A program made the translations under genes and the position numbers. Under the pieces are notes generated by a model that saw nothing but the letters and a program-made list of their open reading frames with translations, was not told where the DNA came from and searched no databases. Positions 1 to 11,500 of a stretch of DNA of 64,000 nt are shown here, in pieces; position 1 is the stretch's first letter; each line of letters begins with the position of its first letter. This DNA comes from Trichosphaerium sp. ATCC 40318 (Eukaryota > Discosea > Flabellinia > Trichosidae): positions 930,001-994,000 of the forward strand of contig JALMLS010000577.1 in NCBI GenBank assembly GCA_038496445.1. Direction: 5' to 3'.

Positions 1-3000
1 TAATTAGCATGGAAACTAACTGTAAGTACGACGTACCCAATCCTTGATCTAGCGTTTCTGGAAGAGGATAATTCTTCTTGACCTTAGCAGGTCCCTTGAC
101 ATTTGCAGTAGCTGGAACATCGGCGGCTGGAGATGGAGCAGTACCATCAGCAGCAGGTGCAGAAGCATCGGCCGGAGCGTTGTCATCAGTAGAAGCTGAG
201 GAATCCTCGCCTGCTGTATCAGCTGGAGCATCAAAGACAATATCGCCAGGTAGAACGCTATCATTTGCGGCAGTATCGTCACCAGTGCTATCATCAGTCG
301 TTGCATCAGCAGGTGCAGTGTCAGTCGTAACAGGTGCTGTATCGGTTGCTGGCACAGCATCAGTATCAGCAGTAGCATCATCAGTAGTGTCGTCAGCAGG
401 TACTGCAGTATCATCGCCGGGCGCTGCATCATCAGCAGGCGCTGCAGTATCATCAGTTGCTGACGCTACAGTGTCATCTGTTGATGTAGTAGTGTCATCT
501 GCAGGCGCAGTAGTATCAGCTGGTGTAGTTGCCGCGGCCGCAGGGGTTGCTGGTGCGGTGGTGTCATCTTCTTCTTCTGTTTCCAGTTGGGTGTAGCTGA
601 GCCTTTTCGATGAGTTAGCTAACAAGTACCAACAATGGGTATTAAGTAAAAGGCACATACTTTACTCTGACTTCTCCGGAGTCGTCTTTCTTGCCTTGAA
701 TCTTGTACCATTCATCTGTTGGCTGGTTAACAGCCTTAGATAAAGGTAGTTCAACAAAACCAATAACATCATTCGAGCCAACGGCATCATGATCTAGAAT
801 CTCAACCTTTACGGTGCTGGTTGGGTCACGCTAAGTTTGAACGATTAACAATTATCGAAATAGCTATCTGAAGCAAAACGAAAATAGACAGGTAACATAC
901 CACAGACAAGAGGAATTGTTGACTCCACACAGGATCGAGCTATTAGAATATAAGAAATTATGATCGAATAAGCATTCAGCAAAAGTATGGTTTCGTATTT
1001 CGTACCGTGTCCTTGACAACCTTACTCTTGGTGCTATCTCCTTCGAAGGAGATGACAGCAAAGGCATCTGTTGTACCGATAGTATCGGTTTTTGGCAAGT
1101 TCTTTGCCTCAACAAGTGTTACTTGAACAGCACCAACAGCGCTAGGTCTGCAGTATGTAAAGTAGTCATCAACAAATGTTTCGCCAATATTCTTGATGGC
1201 GGTACGCAATTGTACACTGAGCGAATGTGCAGGTCCAAAGGCTACGTCAAAACGACGTTTAAAGTCCTTCAAAGATACCTAATTGTTTTTAGAGATTTGT
1301 CAACTCCTAAAAAAAACGTCCAAAAAAAGCGCACTGTCTGGTCTTTTGCGGCAGCGTCTTCTTCAGCAAACTCTTTGTTACATGTATCAACAGCATAGTC
1401 GAGACTTCCCATGAGATCTGTAATCAAAGTAGCTTGATCAGAGTTCTTGCCAACAAAGTATTTGTGTAGACTCTTGGCTTGAATGAGCAATTGTTCGACG
1501 GTATCTAAAGCAAGTAAGTTCAAGTGTTTGATAGCGAAGACTGAGCATACCCGTAGAGTTTGTCTTTTCTTGGTCATCCTTGGATTTCTCAACGTAATCA
1601 AGTACGATGTACAAGCGCGATTGTTCGGCTTTTTTGCCTTCAATCTTGTACCAACCTTCGCTGGTCTTATTTTTAATAACATCCTCGAGATTGATGCTAA
1701 CAAGGCCGATGAGCTCATCCTTCTTTGGTGGGAGATCATTATCAAAGACTTGCAATTGCAATGGTTCAGGGTTCTATTATAACTTTAATACTAGCTCAAA
1801 CTCATAAAAAATAAAGTGACGTACATCGCCCAAACCGAATTCAAAGTGTTCATTCCATGCAGGGTTGCTGTCATCATCAATTGTCTTTGTTTTCTCTTCT
1901 TGTTCACCAAGACTGAGTCGGACAAAACCATCAGTTTTACCAAAGGTATCGAGTTTAGGCAAACGTTCTGCCTTGGCAATGACAACCTATTTATCTTTTA
2001 AGCAAAAACAAGCTTTCTTCAAACTATCAAAGATTAATTACCTTGAGTGTGCCCTTGTCGTCAGGTCTGCAGAATTTGTAGTAGTCATCAGTAAAGGTAG
2101 TACGCATACCTAGAAGAGTAGTCAATAGACAAGTAATATAAAATATTCACTCGCACCATCTGTCAATACTGTTAGGCGCTTATCGACCTTAGTGAGTTTC
2201 TCGCTGTAATATTCTTTGACCTTCTTGGCTTTCGAGAGTACTGCGTCAGCGTTGGACAAAGATACATCCGTTGCTGGTGCTGAGTCGTCTTGGCCAGCAG
2301 AGCCGGCTTGTTTCTCCTCGTAGGATACAGCAACGTGAAGTTCTCCACGAATCTTGTCTTTACCCTTCTTAACCAAGCTGTACCAAGTATCCTAATAGAA
2401 GGAATCAGCATAAAATAAACGAAAAAAAATAAAACGCACAATTGGAGCTTTGCTGTTGATAACATCGCTCAAAGGAATAGTGACAGTTCCGATTTCGTCA
2501 TCACCACCCATATCCTCATCAAAGCAAGCAACGACCAAGTCGCTGGCTACATTAGTTACGTCTAGAAAAATAAGGTAAGAAACAGACGCTTGTTAAGATA
2601 AAAACCTACCAAAATTGAACTCAGCCTCCCATTTTGGTTCAGCTGTCTTCTTCAATACAGGCGTTTTTTGTTTGACGCCATCCAATGTAAGTTTGACGTA
2701 AGGATCAGCATGGCCTGTAAGATCCATCTTCTTCAACTTTCTCGCTTCAATGACACTACATAAAATGAGACTTTCATTCTATTATCAATCTAAAAATTAC
2801 GTACCGAACTTTGATTTCGCCAACGCAATTTGGATTGCAGAATTTGTTATAATCAGGCCCGAACATCTGATCAATTTTTTCGAGTACATCTTCAGCCTCA
2901 TCAACAATTTGTGCAGTTGCAGAACCGCCCTAAAAGAAATTAACCAACAGAAAACGCATGAAACTGCAAAGTTTAAGAAACAAAAGAATTGCAACGTACT

Positions 3001-4761
3001 GCTTCTGCCTTCTTTTTGAACTCTTCGCGAATCTTTTGGATTTCATTATCCTTTGACTCTTGTAGCGCTTGGTTCTTCTTTTTCAAATCTTGAATTTCGG
3101 AGTCTTTCTCCTTCAAACCATCATTTTTATCGTCAATAGCTTCCTGAACTTTTGCGTCAGCTTCAGCTTTTTGATCAGCCATTTCTTTCTTGTGGTTGGC
3201 TGTTTCGGCGGCATTACTGTCACGGAAACGCTTGATCAATTCAACAACATCATCCCAAGTTTTGCAACCTTCAGAATTTGGAGTATATTCTGCTTTAATG
3301 TGCAACTCACCAACGTCTTTACCAGCTACATGATAATTATTAGCACACGAACGCACAAAGAGCCTTCAAAAAATAGCGTACCTTTTTTCTTTGGTGCTAC
3401 AATTTTCACCCATTTATCATAGCCAGCGCCTTCGCTTAGCATCTTATGTACAGATAAATTAATTTCACCCATGCTATCGTCTTTTCCAACATCATCATCA
3501 AACACACGAAGTGTAAGAGTTTCAAAGATTGATTCAAGACTAAACTCGAATTCTTCGTCCCAAACTGGATTGAGTGTATTCTCCTTGTGGTGAGTCTTAC
3601 GTTTATCCTCACCAATGTTAAGCTTGACATAAGGATCGCTCTTGCCTGTAAGGAATACCGTATAAATTAAATTGAAAAAAAACAAAAAATAGGTCTTACC
3701 GACTAACTCTACATCTAGCAAGTCTTTGCCAGCGACAACTGTAACTTTGAGTGTACCGCCAGTAGTGAACGAATCATCGACGTCAGCGAGAGTTTCCTTA
3801 AATAATTTGAGCCAAAAAGAAAGAAACACAAAATAAATTCAGCAAAACGTACTTGTACTCGAGCGATGACTGATGTTCTTTCTTGTTTGAGTCTATCTAT
3901 CTCTGCCTGTAATCTAGCAGCTTTTTTAGCTGCTTCTGGGTCAACAGCAGGAGGATTAGAGCTACGGTGTTTGTGTTTTTTCGAGGAGGACTTTTTACGC
4001 TTTGGCGGTTCTTCTTCTTCTTCGTCCATACCGTCAGCAAGGCCGTCTGAGAAGTACTAGAAAAATAAGGAAGCGAATAAGGAGAAAAAAGAGTTTTTTG
4101 ATTGCGTTATCATAATCGTTGCAACCGATTTTGCAACATGTGCGGGTAAGTTCTCTTCGCTTGTTTGCTCTACTATTCAGTTTACAAAAACTTTCTACTC
4201 ACCTTTATGCTCAAATTAATCTCTCCGCTCACTTTGTCCTTAGACTTTCTCTTTTCTAGCGTAAACCAACCGCTTACTTTGCCTAAACAACAATTTTTAG
4301 CAAAAAACGGTTTCAAACAACAGACATACCTTTATCCATAAGCTCCGGGATGCTGAATTTAACTTGGCCCTACGTTCGTTAAGATTTGAGTGAGCTATTT
4401 AAAAACTTTTTAAAGGTTCGCACCATGAAATCTTTTCCAATTGGGTCATCGTCCCATACTATAATAGAGAACTCGCCATCAGGGCTAATATCGTCCATTT
4501 CAACCCCAAAGGTGTGCTATTTTTTATTGTAAGCGCTTCGTGACGTTGTGCGCGTACGTTGAACGTAGGATCGAGCTCGTTAGGTACAACCTTGGTTTTA
4601 CCCAGTTTCTTCGAGCCGAAGAGCAAACTGACATACGGATCGCTACTGCTGCCTATGCGTGTTTAATACGTTTTTCTCGCCTTGGAAAAGCTCGTACCTT
4701 TATCCTTTGCTATCAGGTTACGGCCTTCTTTAACCTTCACTAAAAAGCCTTCCCCAGACAT
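1..4761 (-). CDS. Giant multi-C2-domain protein, left paralogue (3' end outside window)
   Basis: The protein probably binds phospholipid membranes, in part through Ca2+, via repeated C2 domains; no transmembrane segment is visible. I start at the ATG ending at 4761 because it gives MSGEGFLVKVKEGRNL, which matches the N-terminus of the right-hand paralogue at 8526. Five C2 domains are visible, near 4761-4220, 3790-3300, 2850-2390, 2080-1560 and 1150-670, with motifs such as GKSDPYVKL and FDDDVGKDD that hold the Ca2+-ligand aspartates. They are joined by charged coiled-coil linkers that end in a repeated block like DYYKFCRPDDKGTLKV. After the fifth C2 comes a Thr/Ala/Asp-rich acidic tract (about 590-80), then KKNYPLPETLDQGL, which runs towards the window edge. 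By comparison with the right copy, about three more C2 domains should lie beyond base 1. Intron borders are inferred; family assignment is firm, cellular role is not. Confidence 0.85.
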
Positions 4762-5066
4762 ACTTATTTACCACTTCACTTTGAGTTGGTTGATGCCTGA
4801 ATGTGGGGCTGGAGAACTGAGCACAAGAATAATCATTACCGACTTTTTTTTTTGCTGGTCTGAACTTTTTCGGTTTCCTACCATCGTGTTTGTCGCCCCA
4901 GTAGCAATATTGGATTGAGTACATCAATGCAACTCTTAAAAAAGCTAAAAATGCGGAAATACCTTGCGAGGCTCTTTCGAAGCTGTGAAAGCATAAAAGT
5001 AGAAAGTGTCATTTAACGTCGAAAAGTTCTTCCATTCGTTTTCTAACTGCAGTCAAAGACAGAAAA
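4762..5066. promoter_or_regulatory. Divergent intergenic region between C2 gene and HID1
   Basis: About 305 bp separate the start codon of the minus-strand C2 gene from that of the plus-strand HID1 gene, so both promoters must lie here or in the 5' exons. I see no clear TATA box or other named element, only an A/T-rich run near 4848-4856. Confidence 0.4.
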
Positions 5067-8000
5067 ATGGGCCAAGCAGCGCAGAAGGAAGCGTTTGAGA
5101 AGCATATTTCTGCTCTCGGAGAAGGTGTAGTACCCGCTGACGATAAGGCGTGGGATTTATGGTTTGAGGCTGCTATTGATCCTGATTTAACTGCCAGTGT
5201 CATTAAAGCGGATGATTTGGTTACAATAGAAAGCAACAAAAATTTAAAAACGCTGTTTACAAAGGTACACGTAAGTTACGCAAAGATCGTACTCACTCGA
5301 CGACGTAGTTAATATGTAGACTGGAGAAAACAATTTCTGCTTCTACAAAAGAGAACAAAGAAACAGATTATGTTCAAACCACTAGGGCGGTGCAGTATTT
5401 AACGCGCCTGTTCAGTGTTGTTGCCAATGATTCCGCAACGTGTGCAAAATTGTTGTTAGACAAAGATTACGAATTAGCTGATGGCACACTCGGTAGACGC
5501 CTAGTTGACAGCTTACTAAGCTTGCTTTTCTTAAACGGCTATACAAGTGCGTAATTCTCTTTCAACCTCACTGGAGAACTTCAAAAGCGTCTCAGTGGCT
5601 GCATATCCATGAATATTTTAAAGTGTCAAGTAATGTACTGACAAATAACTGTTAGTGACTGCTGATGCGAAAGGCGACGCTTTGTGGGAGAGCGGACTTG
5701 GTGCAAGCGAAAACCCGCCTTTAGCGTCACACCAGGCAAAGATACGTCGTGCAAAGGTAATGCGCGCGTTGATGACGATGTCTTCCGCGACGTTATACAG
5801 TACACCAGGTAACTAAACTGATTTAAAGCATTTAAACATGAAATTGAACCGTTTAATCCAAAACTTTTTGTTACTCCTCTCGGTCGAAGAAGCGTCTATC
5901 CTGTACTCATACCTTCTGATAGAAGCCTCAATGCCTATTGGGTTTAGTGACACGTTTCTGAACTACATTACACAGCTTCCTGACCAGCAATCAAGGCGTA
6001 TTTTTTATTCTGTGTTGAATACGTTTTGCGCTTATGATCCAGTTGGTTGGGGTATGCCTTATAATCACATGGTATTTGCAGATCCTGATGAAGATGTTAT
6101 GACTTGTTCCATTCAATTTTGTAATATTGTATTGGAGTATGGTCAATTACGTAAAGGAATACCAAAGAGTAAGATAAAGGCTACCAAGGTACGCAGGAGT
6201 TTATATCTTTTACCGAGATTTGGGGTTTTGTTTTGTTTGTCGGAGTTTGCTATTGCTTGACTTACAGTTGTTATAGCCTGCTCCAGGCGCCAAAGAATCT
6301 ATTGATGCTAAGGAAGGCGCTCCATACGTTAACAAGTTCTCAAAAATGTTGACTGAAATTGAAGATGCAAAGGATTTTACATTGCTGTACAAGGCTCTTT
6401 CTGCGAAGCTAAACAATCCTATTGATGCCAATGATACTTACTTTCCAAGTTCTACAAAACAACTATCGTGTCACCAAGAAGTATTAATGCTTCTTTGGCA
6501 TTTCTTGCAATCAAACACAGTACGATGGTTTTTTTTTGGTTTATTGTTCTTTCTTTCGTATGTATTTTGGCTTGTTGTTTTCTGACGGAATTTAGAAATT
6601 CCTTAACCATGTTTTACATAAAGAAGATATCAATACTATTCTTTACCCATTATTGCATTACATGTATGAAGGAAGAAACGATCAAGGTATGCTGAACTTT
6701 AGTATAACGATTTTTATGTTTAATTTTTTTTTTAATTATAGCTCAAATGGGTCTTAATCATCTTGGTATCTTTACTTTATTGTACCTTAGTGGAGAGCGC
6801 CTTTTCTCCGTTGCATTGAATAAGCCGTTTAATAAAGTATGTGGAATACTTTGAGTTTATTTCTTGTACACTAGCCGCAAGACTGACATGTTTTTTAGGT
6901 GATTCTTACCGATTTACCACGATTTGCTAATGGCACATTTGCTGATTACTTGTTACTAGTAAGACATCTATAAATCAATCACTATTTTTAACTTTTTATT
7001 CCTCAGGTACTCTTAAAGTTGCTTGTTGATGGTCACGAATCACTTGAAGGTCTATGGGAGTGTATTATGACTATTATGGCAAATGTAAGTCCATACGTCA
7101 AATCAATGACAATGGTACGTTACCTTCTTAGACCTCTTATGGTTTTTTTTGTTCTCGCTAAATATTGGAATTAGGTTACTTCTGCAAAGCTACTTAAGCT
7201 CTTTGAGTCCCTTATTAGACCAAAGTTCTTATTGGTAAAAGAAAAGAACCACAGGTTCCTCTTCTTTATCATTGAGATGTTCAACAATATTTTACAGTAT
7301 CAATATGAAGGAAATAATAACTTGATTTACTGTTTGATTCGTCATAGAGAGTCCTTTCAAAATCTTGATAAATTAGTTATTGATGATGCGTTATTGGAGT
7401 CTCTTGCTTCTGTATTAGAAAAGGCAAATAATACCAACAGCAAAAAGAAAGGAAAAACTGTTATCAAGTCAAAGAAGAAGGTTAAGAAGCCAAAGGTATG
7501 TTAGGTTTTTAAGTTTCTTTATCGTTCTCGAAATGACGAGCCATTGTGTATTTATGGGGTTATAGGAAACGGGTGATGCCACACCAGCCAAGAAAGAAGA
7601 AAAGAAGCCAACTACAAGTGATAAAAAATCTGGAAAGGAAGAAGAAACTGACGAGAAAGCAACACCTGTGAAGGATGATACCAAACCTGATACCAAGAAC
7701 ATCGAAGAAGCTAAACCAGAGAAGGAATCTAAAGTAGCAAGTGGAGAAAAGAAACCGCGAAAAAAGAGAAGAAAGAAAAAAGTTTGGGAACCAACAAATG
7801 CTTGGGTAAGTTTCTTTAATTCTATTCTATTCTCAAGTCCTTTTTAACGTTCTTATTATTTAGTTGAACCAATGGAGGAGTAGTTTGCCTTCAGCAGCTA
7901 TACTAAAATTCATATCAGTTGTAGAGCCAGAAGTCAATGCCATGGTAACTGGAAGGTATGTTTCAAAAGTTCGCAAAAACCTTTTTTGTTTTTTGCCTTT

Positions 8001-8316
8001 CTTACATCTTGCTCACTCTATTTTCAGTGCTAGCGATGAAGTAGCTATTATTTCATACCTTAAGAAGACTACACTCGTAGGATTACTACCTGTGCCTCAT
8101 CCAATCTTGATTCGCCGATACAAGCCTAACCTCGCTACTCTTTTATGGTTTCATAGTTATATGTGGGGTATCGTCGTTGTGAGGTACTGTGTTGTGTTTA
8201 TTAACGTTTTTTTATTTTGTACGTATTCTAAGCGTTACTAACTAATGATTTGTAGGAACCTTTCTTTGGGTATATTCTTGAGCAAAATCAAACTTTTTTC
8301 TCTTGTGGTAGACTAG
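5067..8316 (+). CDS. HID1: HID1 family trafficking protein
   Basis: HID1 (yeast Ecm30 and fission-yeast Ftp105 are relatives) is a peripheral Golgi protein that acts in sorting at the trans-Golgi and in dense-core vesicle formation. The start gives MGQAAQKE, with Gly2 placed for N-myristoylation as in animal HID1. Diagnostic blocks are LNTFCAYDPVGWGMPYNHM near 6015-6070 and LVGLLPVPHPILIRRYKP with LLWFHSYMWGIVVVRN near 8077-8260, both nearly matching animal HID1. About a dozen short introns are inferred, with donors such as gtacac, gtgcgt and gtacgc; the region 5815-5985 can be read either as one exon or with an extra short intron. A lysine-rich charged insert lies at about 7440-7790, just before the conserved C-terminal block. 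The stop at 8314-8316 follows a short divergent tail. It lies 209 bp upstream of the right C2 gene on the same strand. Identification is firm; exact exon borders are not. Confidence 0.9.
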
Positions 8317-8525
8317 GCCTTGCGTGTACAAATAAATTACAATTTTTATAGTTCTTAGAGCCTACAAGGATTACGATTTTATGTTTTACGTAATACTATG
8401 GTTGTATGGTGTCCACTGCGACCATCTTTGTTTTGCGGACTGTTTGTGGAGTGGCTAACGCACATTTTTTCTGAAAAGTCGTCAGTTTTTTATATCTCCA
8501 CCCGAGTCACAAGCGTTGTATCGTA

Positions 8526-11500
8526 ATGGCGGAGCAAGGTGGCCTACTGAAGGTGGTGATCCTGGAAGCCAAGAATTTGGCCGCAAAGGACAAAGGCGGT
8601 TCGTTTTTTCAGAGTTTTATCTTCTCAAAAAAACAGAAGCAAACAAGCGCTGTAGCGTATTGTTATCACGTGTTGTAAATCGTCGCGTGTTCTTTTTTTT
8701 CTTTTTTGTTACGTATCGTTACTCCGATGCGAATCTTTAGTCTCCAGCGCCAATATACTCTGTAGGTACTTCTGATCCCTTTGTACAACTTTCTGTTGGG
8801 GGTTCAAAGTTTGGAACCACTGAAGTTATAAAAAAGACTCTAAACCCTACATGGAACGTACGTCACGTGATCAAAAAAAAAGCAGCTCGAAAATTTCTAA
8901 TTCGGAGCTTGATAGGAAACGTTTAGTAAACAAGATGTTCCAGAGGACGATGCTCTAACGCTTACAATGTATGATAAAGATAGTTTTGGGTCAAAAGATT
9001 TTATGGGTATCATTACAATACCTCTTTCAAGTTTTGCTGGTACAGGCACGTGATATTATATTTTTAAGCATTTGATCTTTTATTTCAAAAACTTTCGGTT
9101 CTGACATGACGTTATAGGGTTAACAAACAAATGGTACACACTAGAGAAGAGAAAATCAAAGGATGAAGTAAGCGGGGAAATTCATGTTAGCATTGAGGTG
9201 CGGAAAGCTGTTTTGAAGTTTCTTGAAAGCTAGTGAGGTTTTTATCTTAGTTTTATGTTTTAGTTTGTTACTTCAAGCGCTGCTGAACAATCAGGTACAT
9301 CTGATTCTGGCAGTAGCACTGGTAGAACAAAAAAAAGACATAGAAAATCTTCAAAAGCAAAACATTCCAAAAAAGATGAGACTGAATCAAAATCAGAGTC
9401 CAGGAGTCATAGATCTACCGGTTCTTCTAAGGAGCTTAAAGCTTTAAAGAAGAAGTATGATGCCTTAAAACTTGAGCATGATTCGGTCACTGTTAAAATA
9501 CAGGTAAGCAAAACAAGAAGAAGCCTTTCTTTTCAGGGTTTTTTTGGCTTACATTTTCTGTTCGTAGGAAGTTCTTGCTAGTGCTCAAGAAGGTGAAGTC
9601 GATACTGGAGGAAAATTATCTGTTACTGTTGTGGAAGCAAAAGATTTACCAAAAACAGATTTAATAGGCAAAATTGATCCGTTCGCTGTGCGTTTTTAAC
9701 AACTTGTGCTAATATGCTTTTCTCGTTTCTAAAACAAGTGTAGTCTGTCACTGTCGAGGGCGTCAAACAAAAAACGGAACATATTAAAAAGACTTATGCT
9801 CCTGTTTGGTAAGCATGCTTTTAAAAAGGTGTTGTCTCGTTTATTTTGTATGTAGGAACGCTGATTTTGATTTTCATGTTAAATCAACATTCTCAAATAT
9901 CGATATCTTTGTTTACGATTACGTACGTACCGTTTCATTTTTATTGAATTGCTAGTGATAAAGACACGCACTCTCTAATTTTCAAAGCGATTATAGCGTT
10001 GTGTCGGCAACGAAAAATCGGACCGAGTTTCAGCTTGAACGTCTGAATGTTGTTTTTAACCACGTGGTTTTAGGATAAACTTAATAAAAACGATAAAGTT
10101 GGTAAAGTGTCTATACCTGTATTTCGTGTAGCAAAGGAAGGAACATACGATGATTGGCTTGATCTAGAACCTGTTAAAGGCACGTTTTAAAACACAAAAA
10201 AACAAACCTGTGTACCACAAATAAGTTGTTAACAATTTGTCGTGTAGAGGGCAAAAAAGTGAAAGGATCTATCCACATCAAGCTTACATACACTTCAAAC
10301 GCTCCAATAATAACAAATACTACTGATATTATCGCCCTGATATCAAAATACAGAGATGACGCTTCAAATAGAACAGCTGCACTTGAGAAGCTCTTAAAAA
10401 CAAAAGAATCAGAGTTTGATGCTAAGATTAAAGAGTTAATGAAGAACCATGCTGATGAGATTGCAAAATTGACTCAGGAAAGTAAAGACGCATTAGCTAA
10501 GCAAGCACAATCTGTTGAAGATACAAGAAAGTCACTTGTTGAAGACTTGAAAAAGAAGGACGGTGAAATTGCTCAAATACGTGCTGATTTCAAGGCAAAG
10601 CTACAATCGGTGCGACAACTTTTTTTTTTCTTTTCCAAATCATGGAAGTGCTAATGTCATACTAGGGTGACTCAGCATCTCAGCATCTCGTAGATGAGGT
10701 ACCAAAATATTAGTTAACTGTTTGAGGTGTACTAACGTATGATAAAATAGGCCGAGGCTGTTGTAGCGAAGGTGAAGGATCTCTTTGAACCAGACTATAA
10801 TAAATATTGTAACCCTAACAGAATCGGTTCATTGATGGCTCGGTACGTTCACTTTATCGCAGCGATCTCACCCGAGGGTGTTTTAACCTTGTCTCTAGTG
10901 TTATCTCAGCAAAGAATCTCAAGAAAATGGACACGTTCGGAAAGAGTGATCCATACGCTAGGATAACTGTTGAAGGAGATAAGCGCAAAACAGAGATAAT
11001 CAAGAAATCTCTTAAGCCTGTATGGGAGCAAGAATTCCACTTTGGTACCTTTACTTTTCTACGGAGCTTGTGTAATCAGTCTAATTATTATTTTAGATAT
11101 CACTAGCGAGGCTAGTGTTATTGAGGCTACTGTTCTGGATTACGACGAAGTTGGAAAAAACGAAGAGATTGGTACAATTACCATTCCTTTGACAACAGTA
11201 ATTCATGGAAAAGATGCTGCCCTTCCTGCTGTACGCTCATTGAGCAGCAAGATGCTTTTAATTTGTTATCTTAATTATGTTTAGCAATGGTACACTTTGA
11301 AGTACAAGAATAAGGAAAAATCACGTGGAGAAGTTCAGTTGGCTTTTGTTTACACTGAGTTGAAAAAAGACGCTTCTGCTAAAAAAGGTGATACTTCAGA
11401 ACAAGCGCCAACAGCTGCTCTTTCTGAGGTAGATAATGTTCTTGATCATGTCAAACAAGTCAAGAAGCATTATACTGATAATATCACTAAACTAGAAGAT

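Noticed and set aside
78-596. Long Ala/Ser/Val plus-strand open frame
   Set aside because: It is the antisense of the acidic Thr/Ala/Asp linker of the minus-strand C2 gene. Low-complexity codons keep the reverse frame open.
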